This document shows positions 52,245 through 60,713 of a stretch of 64,000 bases of DNA, piece by piece. The position numbers and the translations under genes were made by a program. Position 1 is the first letter of the stretch. Each line of letters opens with the position of its first letter. A model generated the notes under the pieces. It made no database searches. It was not told the origin of the DNA and worked only from the letters and a program-made list of their open reading frames with translations. This DNA comes from Polaribacter porphyrae. Its GTDB lineage: Bacteria; Bacteroidota; Bacteroidia; Flavobacteriales; Flavobacteriaceae. Where the stretch lies: assembly GCF_002954685.1 (NCBI RefSeq), contig NZ_MSCN01000001.1:520256-584255 (forward strand). Reading direction: 5' to 3'.

Positions 52245-52619
52245 TCAATCTATAGTATCACTTTGAAATCCTTCTATATCTCTTCTGTCCTTTTTTGTTG
52301 GTCTTCCTGTTCCTTTTTTACGATAATAATCTTTTGCAAATTTTAAAAGTTCTGTTTTTTCAAACTCTTCTTTTGGTGTAGTATCTTTTCTATATAAGTC
52401 AACAAGTTTAGCACCAACTCTGCTTTTTGGTAAATCTAAAACTTTTATTTGATAATTTATTTGATTTTTTCGAATTAGAATTAATTCATTACCATATACT
52501 TCTTTTGAAGGTTTTACACTTTTATTATCAATCTTAACTTGTCCTTTTTTACAAGCAGTAGTAGCTATACTTCTTGTTTTAAAGAATCTTATACACCATA
52601 AATATTTATCTATCCTCAT
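52245..52619 (-). CDS. S4-domain RNA-binding protein, Hsp15-like
   Basis: A 124-residue protein: residues 1-60 form an S4 domain (MRIDKYLWCIRFFKTRSIAT; KGQVKIDNKSVKPSKEVYG) and the C-terminal part is basic (KKGTGRPTKKDRRDIEGFQS). That is the Hsp15 layout. Hsp15 rescues stalled 50S subunits that carry peptidyl-tRNA after heat shock. Co-transcribed with the phosphoribosyltransferase gene. Confidence 0.88.
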   Translation of the reverse strand: MRIDKYLWCIRFFKTRSIATTACKKGQVKIDNKSVKPSKEVYGNELILIRKNQINYQIKVLDLPKSRVGAKLVDLYRKDTTPKEEFEKTELLKFAKDYYRKKGTGRPTKKDRRDIEGFQSDTID

Positions 52620-52699
52620 AAAAAAAGTTAAAAAGTGGTATTTACCTTTTTACAAAGGTATAAAAATGGTAAATTGCACCCCATTAATTTGAATGATAA

Positions 52700-53491
52700 A
52701 TGAATAAAATAAAATATATTTTTTCAGTTTTAGCAGTAGTTGTTATTATTTATGCTTGTGGTGATGATAATTTTATAAGTAATCCTTTTGCAGATGTAAA
52801 CTATGAGGAACTTGCTGTATCTGATAACGATTCTTTAGTTAAATTTTTAAAAAGCCATTATTATGATAGTACTTTAGATACCATAAAGAGCATTGTTAAT
52901 GGTGAAACTGCAATGTTTGATGAAACAAATAATTTAGATATTATAAATTTAGAAGAGAATGATATTAATTATAAATTATATGTTTATAAGAAAGAACAAG
53001 GTAATCCTATTGTAGATAAAAGTTTTCCTACAGTAGTAGATTCATTATTTATTAATTACAAATTAATGTTATTACCTAGAGCAGACAGTTTAGGAGCAGC
53101 TATAGAAACAAATACTAATATATGGTTTAGTTCTGACCAAAATATTAGAGGTTGGGCTCATGGATTTACTAAATTTTTAGGAGGAAATAATGTAACCAAT
53201 AACGGACCAATTACATTTGCAGATACAGGAAAAGGATACTTGTTTATTCCTGGTGGTTTAGGGTATCCATCAATAAACTTCCAAATTGGTCAAGATCCTA
53301 ATGCTAGACCTTATGATCGAGTTCTTATTTTTGAAATAGAACTTCTTGATTTTGTAAAGGATACTGATCACGACAATGATGGCAAACCTTCAATACTAGA
53401 AGACGCAAATGGAGATGGTGACCCTAGGAATGATTTTAGCGACCCTAATAACCCTACTTTAGCTGATTATTTAAATCCAAATATTAAATAA
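52700..53491 (+). CDS. FKBP-like lipoprotein with acidic calcium-type tail
   Basis: A 263-residue lipoprotein (FSVLAVVVIIYACGDD, Cys near residue 20). The C-terminal half looks like a degenerate FKBP peptidyl-prolyl isomerase: GYLFIPGGLGYPSINFQIGQ followed by YDRVLIFEIELLDFVKDTDH. After that comes a run of Asp-rich repeats (DHDNDGKPSILEDANGDGDP) that resembles TSP3 or dockerin-type calcium loops. Related lipoproteins are common in Flavobacteriaceae and some are linked to the gliding or secretion machinery (GldI-like). Active-site residues of FKBP are mostly altered, so activity is doubtful. Confidence 0.7.
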   Translation: MNKIKYIFSVLAVVVIIYACGDDNFISNPFADVNYEELAVSDNDSLVKFLKSHYYDSTLDTIKSIVNGETAMFDETNNLDIINLEENDINYKLYVYKKEQGNPIVDKSFPTVVDSLFINYKLMLLPRADSLGAAIETNTNIWFSSDQNIRGWAHGFTKFLGGNNVTNNGPITFADTGKGYLFIPGGLGYPSINFQIGQDPNARPYDRVLIFEIELLDFVKDTDHDNDGKPSILEDANGDGDPRNDFSDPNNPTLADYLNPNIK

Positions 53492-53497
53492 AATTAT

Positions 53498-53553
53498 TAT
53501 CACAAAAAAATAAGGTTTTTCATATTTTTGAAAAGCCTTATTTTTTTGTGATA
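53498..53553. terminator. long bidirectional terminator overlapping the end of the YitT gene
   Basis: An 18-bp perfect outer stem, TATCACAAAAAAATAAGG paired with CCTTATTTTTTTGTGATA, with an inner TTTTTC / GAAAA stem. The YitT stop codon at 53538 lies inside the right arm, so the last codons of that gene are part of the hairpin. Confidence 0.8.
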
Positions 53554-54449
53554 GATTCTTTTAACTTTAAGAATTTGGTATTTTTCTTCTTATCTAAATA
53601 ATGCCTTAATACTCCACCTTTTACATTATTTACATCGAATTCAACAATAAAAGCTTCTTTATCTATTTCGTCTACTATTCTGTACATCTTTTTTATATCA
53701 ATTCTATTGATAATAGCATGGATAATATCAAAATCTTCAGAAACTCCTTGACTACCAAAACCAGATTTGCCTTTATATACAGTTAAACCAGTTCCTATTT
53801 TTTCTAAAATATCAACTTTTATAAGGTCGTATTTTTTTGATATGATAGTAACTCCAATAAAATCTTCAAAACCTTCTATAACAGTATCAGTAACTTTTGC
53901 AGCGATAATATAAGTAAGAATCGAGTAGAGGGCAATTTCTATACTTTCTACGAAAGCAGTAACTGTAAATAAGATAATATTAAAAAGCATTACAATTTTA
54001 CCAATACTAATACTAAATTTATCATTTAAGAAAATACCTAAAATTTCTGAACCATCTAAAACTGACCCATTTCTAATGGCAATTCCTATTCCAGACCCTA
54101 CTAATAACCCCCCAAAAATGGAGATTAACAATTTATCATTTGTTATGGTCTGAAAATTTTCGAAGTGAATAAATAAAGCAACTCCAAGAATACTAATTAC
54201 TGACTTTATGACAATTCTTTTTGAAACTGTAAAATATCCTAATATTAAAAATGGAATACTGAAAAGAACTAATAAGTAAGACATATTTATATCTACTTGA
54301 GTTCTTACCAAAAGGGCAATACCAGTTACACCACCATCTAAAAAGCCATTAGGTAATAAAAATGCCTTTAATCCTAGACTGGTAAGGACAATACCAACGA
54401 AAATTTGAAAGTATTCGGAAAAATAATTGCTGGCTTTTTTTGAATTCAT
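53538..54449 (-). CDS. YitT family membrane protein (DUF161/DUF2179)
   Basis: A 303-residue protein with about five or six membrane helices (residues 10-200, including GIVLTSLGLKAFLLPNGFLD and GLLVGSGIGIAIRNGSVLDG) and a C-terminal cytoplasmic DUF2179 domain (about 220-295, TGLTVYKGKSGFGSQGVSED). YitT proteins are widespread and their role is not established. It ends within the preceding terminator hairpin, and its start is 6 bases from the folD stop. Confidence 0.88.
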   Translation of the reverse strand: MNSKKASNYFSEYFQIFVGIVLTSLGLKAFLLPNGFLDGGVTGIALLVRTQVDINMSYLLVLFSIPFLILGYFTVSKRIVIKSVISILGVALFIHFENFQTITNDKLLISIFGGLLVGSGIGIAIRNGSVLDGSEILGIFLNDKFSISIGKIVMLFNIILFTVTAFVESIEIALYSILTYIIAAKVTDTVIEGFEDFIGVTIISKKYDLIKVDILEKIGTGLTVYKGKSGFGSQGVSEDFDIIHAIINRIDIKKMYRIVDEIDKEAFIVEFDVNNVKGGVLRHYLDKKKNTKFLKLKESITKK

Positions 54450-54455
54450 TTGAGT

Positions 54456-55331
54456 TTAAGTTTTTCTTTTACAAGCTAACAGTGTGTTTTTGAGAAGCAT
54501 TGCAATTGTCATTGGGCCAACACCACCAGGAACAGGAGTAATGAATTCGCATTTGTCAGCAACATCTTTAAAAGCAACATCACCCACTAATCTATATCCA
54601 CTTTTTTTACTTGAATCTGCTAAACGTGTTATACCAACATCGATAATGGTAACATTATCTTTAATCATATCTGCTTTTACAAATTCTGGAATACCAATTG
54701 CTGCTACAATGATATCTGCTTGTTTTGTAATTTCTTTTAAGTTTTTAGTTCGGCTATGACACATAGTTACAGTAGCATTTCCAACTGTTCTTTTTTGTGA
54801 TAATAAAATACTCATAGGGCTACCCACAATATGACTTCTTCCTAAAACAACAACATGTTTTCCAGAAGTTTGTACATTATATCTGTCTAATAATTCTAAA
54901 ATACCAAAAGGAGTAGCAGAAATGAAAGTAGGTAGATTCAAAGCCATTTTGCCTACATTTGTTGGGTGAAACCCATCCACATCTTTGCTAGGGTCAACTG
55001 CCATAATCACTTTTTGCTCATTAATATGTTTAGGTAATGGTAGTTGTACAATAAAACCATCAATGTCATTATCTACATTTAGAATTTCAATTTCATTTAA
55101 TAATTCTTTTTCATTGGTTTCTTCGGGTAAACGTATTAATGTTGACTCAAAACCAACGCGTTCACAAGCTTTTACTTTTGCATTAACATAAGTTATACTT
55201 GCACCATCATTGCCAACTATTATAGCTGCTAAATGAGGTGTTTTATAATCATTATTTTTAAGTTCTCTTACTTCTAGAGCGATTTCTTCCTTTATATCTG
55301 CGGAAGTTTTTTTTCCATCTAATAAAATCAT
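54456..55331 (-). CDS. folD: methylenetetrahydrofolate dehydrogenase/cyclohydrolase
   Basis: A 291-residue bifunctional FolD. The motif [20 protein letters not shown] holds the Tyr and is followed by [10 protein letters not shown] with the catalytic Lys (near residue 55). [15 protein letters not shown] and the NADP-binding [14 protein letters not shown] are followed by [14 protein letters not shown] at the end. It interconverts methylene-, methenyl- and formyl-tetrahydrofolate. Its start overlaps the stop of the GT39-like gene by 4 bases, so coupling is likely. Confidence 0.95.
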   Translation of the reverse strand: MILLDGKKTSADIKEEIALEVRELKNNDYKTPHLAAIIVGNDGASITYVNAKVKACERVGFESTLIRLPEETNEKELLNEIEILNVDNDIDGFIVQLPLPKHINEQKVIMAVDPSKDVDGFHPTNVGKMALNLPTFISATPFGILELLDRYNVQTSGKHVVVLGRSHIVGSPMSILLSQKRTVGNATVTMCHSRTKNLKEITKQADIIVAAIGIPEFVKADMIKDNVTIIDVGITRLADSSKKSGYRLVGDVAFKDVADKCEFITPVPGGVGPMTIAMLLKNTLLACKRKT

Positions 55332-56758
55332 TTGTTGTTTAAAATATATATAACAATAGTTGTGTTAAAGTTATTGAATTGTTTTAATTCTGTATAGTTT
55401 TTATCTAAAATATTTAGTTCTTCATCTGTTAAATTGTAAACATTGGCATAGAATACAAATTTATTTTTTCCATTAAATTTTGCAAAAGATCTTTTGTCCC
55501 CCTCTAAATCTATGTAATCTAATTTTGTATAATTAGGAAAAAAGCTACCAACATTAGATATATCAATAGCATTTTTATTTAAATAATCAATTGCCTTTAA
55601 CCTTAAAGAATGATAAGGTATGTGACCTAAAGTAGCTCTCCAAGCCGTAGATATTTGTTTTGGATAAATCCATAAATTCCCGGAAATTAAACCAATAAGA
55701 AGCAATAAGAATATTATTTTTTTTTGTTTGTAAAAATTAGTTAGGATTAAAAAAGCTAATAAATTTAAACAAATATAAGATGTAATAAAATAGCGAATTC
55801 CTACAGTATTAGTTACAATTAAAATCGTTACTATTATAAAAATCACAGATGAAAGACCTAATAATAAGAGAAATTTGTGCTTTTTAGAATGCATTATTTT
55901 TTTTCCGAAAATTAAAAAACTTATAATGATAAAAATCATTATAAACACTCTACCAAAATCTAAATATCTCCAAATTAGCACGATACAATTTCTTATAAAA
56001 TAGTCAAAATCTGCAAAATGCCAAAGACTTTCCCAAGGTGAACTTGAATGTGTTTGCAACCATCCTTTTGTTAATAACCTCCATCCAACATAAAAAAATG
56101 CTGGTAAACTTGCTATAAAATAAAAGCCTATATGTTTTGATGTAAGTATTTTTTTAAGAGTTTTTTTATGAAAAAATTTTAGATACAAAATTTCGAAAAT
56201 AAATATTCCAGCAAAGAGCATCATACTCCTAAAAGAAATAATGCTCAAAAATATTAACCCGATAAATTGTAATTTTCTATTGGTTTTTAGAATGGAATTT
56301 ATAATTAAAAAGAAGAAAAAAAGTGTTATTATTTCAATATTTACTAAAATTAAACAAGTTGCTAATGTAGGGTCCGAAATTACAAGTAGAAAAGCAAAAA
56401 AATGTAATTTTTTATCTTTTAAAAGATAAATTATAAATTTATCTAATTGAATAAAAAAACCTATCACAAAAGGCAACATTGCAAGATGAGAAACCCATAA
56501 ATTATGCCCAAAAATTTTCCAAAAAACTGCTAGTATTGTGGCTAAAAAGGGCGGATGCCCAGGGTCAAAACTATTCGGCATTTTCCAATTAAATATCGAG
56601 TTTTCATATAAATGATTTCCCATTTTTGAGCCAAAAAGAATATCATCATCAAAAAAACCAAAATCTTTTGACAAGAAAAAAATTATAATACCTAATATTA
56701 TAAAAAAGATTTTTCTTCTTTTATCCGGTTTGTAAATATTATGGAAGATGGTTTTCAT
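55328..56758 (-). CDS. GT39-like membrane glycosyltransferase
   Basis: Start chosen at 56758 ([20 protein letters not shown]), 476 residues; the frame from 56782 would start inside the ffh terminator. At least ten membrane helices are visible. The N-terminal periplasmic loop [20 protein letters not shown] with an Asp resembles the DxE/DxD region of GT39/ArnT/PMT glycosyltransferases. These transfer sugars from polyprenyl-phosphate carriers onto lipids or proteins. Acceptor and donor cannot be seen. It is upstream of folD with a 4-base overlap. Confidence 0.7.
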   Translation of the reverse strand: MKTIFHNIYKPDKRRKIFFIILGIIIFFLSKDFGFFDDDILFGSKMGNHLYENSIFNWKMPNSFDPGHPPFLATILAVFWKIFGHNLWVSHLAMLPFVIGFFIQLDKFIIYLLKDKKLHFFAFLLVISDPTLATCLILVNIEIITLFFFFLIINSILKTNRKLQFIGLIFLSIISFRSMMLFAGIFIFEILYLKFFHKKTLKKILTSKHIGFYFIASLPAFFYVGWRLLTKGWLQTHSSSPWESLWHFADFDYFIRNCIVLIWRYLDFGRVFIMIFIIISFLIFGKKIMHSKKHKFLLLLGLSSVIFIIVTILIVTNTVGIRYFITSYICLNLLAFLILTNFYKQKKIIFLLLLIGLISGNLWIYPKQISTAWRATLGHIPYHSLRLKAIDYLNKNAIDISNVGSFFPNYTKLDYIDLEGDKRSFAKFNGKNKFVFYANVYNLTDEELNILDKNYTELKQFNNFNTTIVIYILNNK

Positions 56759-56773
56759 TTCTTTAATTAAAAA

Positions 56774-56792
56774 AAGCTGCAAAATGCAGCTT
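56774..56792 (-). terminator. terminator of ffh
   Basis: An 8-bp stem AAGCTGCA / TGCAGCTT with an AAA loop. Read on the minus strand it is followed by T7, placed just after the ffh stop and before the GT39-like gene. It rules out the longer start of that gene. Confidence 0.8.
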
Positions 56793-56796
56793 ATTT

Positions 56797-58125
56797 TTAT
56801 TTCATTCCTTTCATCATTTGCATCATCTTTCTACCTCCACCACCTTGCATCATCTTCATCATTTTACTCATTTGACTAAATTGTTTCATTAATTGATTTA
56901 CTTCTTGTATAGAAGTTCCTGAACCTTTGGCAATTCTCTTCTTTCTACTTGCATTAATTGTAGATGGTGTACTTCTTTCTAATGGAGTCATTGAGTGAAT
57001 AATAGCTTCTATTCCTTTAAAAGCATCATCATCTATATCTACATCTTTCATAGCTTTGCCAGCACCAGGAATCATGCCCATTAAATCTTTCATGCTTCCC
57101 ATTTTTTTGATTTGTTGAATCTGACTTAAAAAGTCATCAAAACCAAATTGATTTTTAGCTATTTTCTTTTGTAGTTTTCTGGCTTCTTCTTCATCGTATT
57201 GATCTTGGGCTCTTTCTACAAGCGATATTACATCACCCATACCTAAAATACGGTCTGCCATTCTATCTGGATGAAAAACATCAATAGCTTCCATTTTCTC
57301 ACCTGTACCAATAAACTTAATGGGTTTATCGACTACAGATTTGATAGATAGTGCAGCACCACCTCTTGTATCACCATCTAATTTTGTTAGTACAACACCG
57401 TCAAAATTTAAAATATTGTTAAAAGCTTTTGCTGTGTTTACAGCATCTTGCCCAGTCATAGAGTCTACAACAAAAAGTGTTTCTTGTGGATTTATGGCTT
57501 TATGGATGTTCGATATTTCTGTCATCATTTCTTCATCAACAGCCAAACGCCCTGCAGTATCAATAATTACAACATTTTTTCCATTTGTTTTGGCATGTGC
57601 AATTGCATTTTGAGAAATTTCAACGGGGTTTTGATTGCCAACTTCTGCATAAACTTCAACACCAATTTGTTCTCCAACAACTTGTAATTGATTTATGGCA
57701 GCAGGTCTATATACATCACAACCCACTAAAAGTACTTGTTTTGTTTTCTTGGTTTTTAGGTATTTTGCTAATTTTCCTGAAAAAGTTGTTTTACCAGAAC
57801 CTTGTAAACCAGACATTAAGATTACAGTTGGAGAACCTCCAAGATTTATACCTACAGTATCACCTCCCATTAATGTAGTTAGCTCATCTTTGACTAACTT
57901 TACCATTAATTGCCCAGGATTTAATGTAGTTAGTACATTTTGACCAATTGCTTCTTGTTGTACTTTTTTTGTAAATTCTTTGGCTATTTTAAAGTTAACA
58001 TCGGCATCTAATAATGCTCTTCTAACTTCTTTTAAAGTTTCAGCGACATTAATTTCAGTTATCTGCCCATGTCCTTTAAGCGTATGTAAAGCTTTATCTA
58101 GTTTATCACTTAAATTATTAAACAT
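56797..58125 (-). CDS. ffh: signal recognition particle protein Ffh
   Basis: A 442-residue SRP54. The N domain is at 1-85; the G domain has GLQGSGKTTFSGKLAKYL near residue 108, DTAGRLAVDEEMM, TKLDGDTRGGAALS and GTGEKMEAIDVFHPDRMA. The Met-rich M domain ends in KQFSQMSKMMKMMQGGGGRK and MMQMMKGMK, which binds 4.5S RNA and signal sequences. It targets nascent membrane proteins to FtsY. A TATATTTG box on the minus strand (58151-58158) may be its -7 element. Confidence 0.96.
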   Translation of the reverse strand: MFNNLSDKLDKALHTLKGHGQITEINVAETLKEVRRALLDADVNFKIAKEFTKKVQQEAIGQNVLTTLNPGQLMVKLVKDELTTLMGGDTVGINLGGSPTVILMSGLQGSGKTTFSGKLAKYLKTKKTKQVLLVGCDVYRPAAINQLQVVGEQIGVEVYAEVGNQNPVEISQNAIAHAKTNGKNVVIIDTAGRLAVDEEMMTEISNIHKAINPQETLFVVDSMTGQDAVNTAKAFNNILNFDGVVLTKLDGDTRGGAALSIKSVVDKPIKFIGTGEKMEAIDVFHPDRMADRILGMGDVISLVERAQDQYDEEEARKLQKKIAKNQFGFDDFLSQIQQIKKMGSMKDLMGMIPGAGKAMKDVDIDDDAFKGIEAIIHSMTPLERSTPSTINASRKKRIAKGSGTSIQEVNQLMKQFSQMSKMMKMMQGGGGRKMMQMMKGMK

Positions 58126-58192
58126 AATTTGTAATCTTTTTTTTGAATTACAAATATAATTATTAGAGTTCGCTTATAAAAGATTAAAAAGG

Positions 58193-58633
58193 TTAATCTC
58201 TTTTTAAAAGTAAACTGGTAAAGAAGTTGATTAAATGTATTAAAATTGATATCAAAAAAATAAAAAAGGCTACTAATAAAATAATATTCAAATTTTCTTG
58301 AAATGGAAGGTTGGTATAAATTAAATTTCCGCTTTTATCTAAATTAAAAACAGAAATTAGATAAGGGATTAAGCAAGCCACCTGCAATATTATATGAGCT
58401 GAAGTTAACCAGTTGTTTGGGTGTTTTTTAGCCCAATGTAAAGACAAATAATTAATGCCCATTAAACCAAAATATACAGCTGTAATATAACACCAAAAAT
58501 CTACATTAATAAGATAATGGATATAAGAAATATTAATATCAATTGGAATATCTCTTTTTAATAAACCAAGAAGAATAAAGATAGGGATTAACCAAAAGAA
58601 AAATAAGTGAGGCTTTTTTATGATTGAATTCAA
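58193..58633 (-). CDS. four-helix membrane protein, unknown function
   Basis: A 146-residue protein with four hydrophobic segments (about 10-25, 45-68, 80-100 and 114-138). The sequence has NVDFWCYITAVYFGLMGINY and HWAKKHPNNWLTSAHIILQV, which look like parts of a conserved Bacteroidota family but I cannot name one. Its start is 1 base after the stop of the DinB-like gene, so they are probably co-transcribed. Confidence 0.6.
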   Translation of the reverse strand: MNSIIKKPHLFFFWLIPIFILLGLLKRDIPIDINISYIHYLINVDFWCYITAVYFGLMGINYLSLHWAKKHPNNWLTSAHIILQVACLIPYLISVFNLDKSGNLIYTNLPFQENLNIILLVAFFIFLISILIHLINFFTSLLLKRD

Positions 58634-58634
58634 T

Positions 58635-59159
58635 TTAGTACAATAGTTTTAAAGTTTCTGAATGGTGTTGAGTATGATGTGCTGTCCACATAATTATTTC
58701 TCTTATTGTCATTTTTCCCATTAATGGGTGTGGAATTAATAATGTGTCTAAATTTTTATCACTTATTTTTTTTGTTTTGTATTGTAGTTTTTTTTGTTGA
58801 ATTTGAAATCTTGTTAGCAAACGTTCACGTTCTTTTAAAATCGGTACTTTTAATTTTTGATTAAATTTTTTGGCTCTATCTTGGTTTTTCTCAAGCTTTT
58901 CTTGATATTTTTTTGCAACAGTTTTGTAATCTCTATTAGGTCTATTACAAACACCAAATTTATATTTTAAAAGAAATTTAGGATAACTTAATGCATTGTT
59001 TAAAAGTTGTAAACTATTTACTAAATGTAAAATATGTTGTCCAGTAGTCCATTTGTTTTGTGGACCTTTTTCCCAATTTTCAAGAGGTTGTTCTTCTAGC
59101 CAATCAAATAATTCTTGGTGTTTTTCTTCTAGTAAATCACTTATATCAAGCTTATCCAT
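58635..59159 (-). CDS. DinB-family (DinB_2) protein
   Basis: A 174-residue protein with the DinB/YfiT four-helix layout. The metal-binding His set is visible: His in TTGQHILHLVNSLQLL near residue 43 and HHTQHHSETLKLL at the C-terminus. The family includes bacillithiol-type S-transferases, but many are uncharacterised. The central part is rich in Lys/Gln and likely helical. Cytoplasmic. It precedes the four-helix membrane protein gene by 1 base. Confidence 0.82.
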   Translation of the reverse strand: MDKLDISDLLEEKHQELFDWLEEQPLENWEKGPQNKWTTGQHILHLVNSLQLLNNALSYPKFLLKYKFGVCNRPNRDYKTVAKKYQEKLEKNQDRAKKFNQKLKVPILKERERLLTRFQIQQKKLQYKTKKISDKNLDTLLIPHPLMGKMTIREIIMWTAHHTQHHSETLKLLY

Positions 59160-59265
59160 TTATAAATTTTATCAGGCTAAAATTACTAAATTAAAAATTA
59201 ATACAACTCACTACATACATTTTACAGTTCATTACAATCTGTTTTTTTAAAGTAGAGTTAGTATA

Positions 59266-59273
59266 TACTTTTG
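59266..59273 (+). promoter_or_regulatory. -7 box candidate for the NSDHY-repeat gene
   Basis: TACTTTTG fits TAnnTTTG, 44 bases before the ATG at 59318. No clear TTG lies 20 bases upstream. Confidence 0.35.
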
Positions 59274-59317
59274 TGGTATTAATTAACCAAAATTGTAAAA
59301 ATTTAAATTAAGATATT

Positions 59318-60661
59318 ATGAAAACAACATCAATCACAAGTAAAACAAGATTTCTAGTGCTTTTATTAATTGCATTTATTTTTAGTTCATCTTACTTTGT
59401 AGCACAGAATTCTATAACTATTAATAGTAATAAATCTAAAAGTAAAATTAGTATTAGTAATGGTAAGAATGATTTAAAAATTGAATATGAAGGAGAAATT
59501 ACGCTATCTGAAGATGATTCTGATATCAAAGACATTTCTAGAGGTGGTTATATTGAAATAAAAAAATCTTCGTTTGGAAAACGTAGAAAAATCATCATAG
59601 AAAGAGATGGAAGTAAGTTGGTTAGAAAATATTATGTAGGTTGGAGTGAAAAAGATTATTACCCTGATGGAAAAGAGTGGCTAAAAGATATTCTACCAGA
59701 AATTTTAAGATCTACCACAATTGGTGCAGAAAGTAGAGTAGACCGTTTTTATGCAAAAGGTGGTGCAAAAGAAGTGATTGCAGAAATCCAAGAAATGGAG
59801 AGTGATTATGTGAAAAGTGCTTATTTTAAACTGTTATTAAAAAAAGATTTATCTAAAAATGATGTAACTACAACTCTTCAAGCCATTGGGAAAAACATCA
59901 ATTCAGATCATTATTTAAGTAGTATCTTAAGAAAAAATCAGCGTTTATTTTTAAAAAGTCCTGAAACAATTGATGCTTATATTGCTGCTGCAAAAAAAGT
60001 AAATTCTGATCATTATTTAACACAAATTGTAAAAAGTGTAGTTTCAAATAAGAGCATTACAGATACTCAACTAGGCAGTCTTTTAAAAATTTCCAGTAGC
60101 ATCAATTCAGATCATTATTTAACAGAAGTTCTTAAAGATGTTATGAATGATAGAACATTGAATTCTCAAAATATGGAGCAAGTAATGTTACTTTCTAAAA
60201 GTATTAATTCAGATCATTATAAAACCATTATTTTGAAGAAAGCTTTAAAAATGAATAATTTATCTAAAGATGCATATGATACTTTTATCGATTCTCTAGA
60301 CGATGTAAATTCTGATCACTATGCTACTGAAGTTATCAAAGAATTAATGAGTGATAGTTTGAATACAGAGCAATTAAATAAGGTTTTAGCTCTAATAAAA
60401 GATAATATTAATTCAGATCATTATGCAACAGTAATCTATAAGAGAATAGCATCAAGAATGAAACTTACTGAAAATCAATTAATCAGTGTGATATCTTCTA
60501 CAAAACACATAGGCTCTAGTCATTATTTGTCTAGCACTTTATTAGCTTTTGCACCAAAAGTAAAAAAGGGATCAGATAAAGTAAAAGACGCATACTTAAA
60601 GGCTGCAAAATCAATTAATTCAGATACCTATTTAGGTAGAGCTATGAAAGCAATTTATTAA
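59318..60661 (+). CDS. secreted protein with tandem NSDHY repeats
   Basis: A 447-residue protein with a signal peptide (residues 1-30, LLLIAFIFSSSYFVAQ). Residues 40-170 are a beta/alpha module with GGYIEIKKSSFGKRRKIIIE, then LPEILRSTTIGAESRVDRFY and GGAKEVIAEI. This matches, as I recall, the domain that follows the peptidase in some BlaR1/M56-like Bacteroidota proteins. From about residue 175 to the end come about eight repeats of 33-38 residues, each with an (I/V)NSDHY(L/A/K) core, for example NINSDHYLSSILRK, SINSDHYLTEVLKD and NINSDHYATVIYKR. They look like helical HEAT-like repeats. A hairpin terminator follows, and then kinase genes start. Confidence 0.8.
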   Translation: MKTTSITSKTRFLVLLLIAFIFSSSYFVAQNSITINSNKSKSKISISNGKNDLKIEYEGEITLSEDDSDIKDISRGGYIEIKKSSFGKRRKIIIERDGSKLVRKYYVGWSEKDYYPDGKEWLKDILPEILRSTTIGAESRVDRFYAKGGAKEVIAEIQEMESDYVKSAYFKLLLKKDLSKNDVTTTLQAIGKNINSDHYLSSILRKNQRLFLKSPETIDAYIAAAKKVNSDHYLTQIVKSVVSNKSITDTQLGSLLKISSSINSDHYLTEVLKDVMNDRTLNSQNMEQVMLLSKSINSDHYKTIILKKALKMNNLSKDAYDTFIDSLDDVNSDHYATEVIKELMSDSLNTEQLNKVLALIKDNINSDHYATVIYKRIASRMKLTENQLISVISSTKHIGSSHYLSSTLLAFAPKVKKGSDKVKDAYLKAAKSINSDTYLGRAMKAIY

Positions 60662-60667
60662 TAATAT

Positions 60668-60713
60668 AAGCAAGATGGTAAATCTATAGCTGTAGATTTA
60701 CTATCTTGCTTTT
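60668..60713 (+). terminator. hairpin directly before the LytS-type kinase start codon
   Basis: AAGCAAGAT-G-GTAAATCTA pairs with TAGATTTAC-T-ATCTTGCTT: 18 pairs plus one G-U, with a 6-base loop, then TTTT and immediately ATG at 60714. It can terminate the repeat-protein gene. Because it touches the kinase start, it could instead gate entry into the kinase operon. Confidence 0.75.

Noticed and set aside
57320..57943. Overlapping plus-strand frames opposite ffh
   Set aside because: All lie inside the well supported ffh gene and show low-complexity shadow composition.
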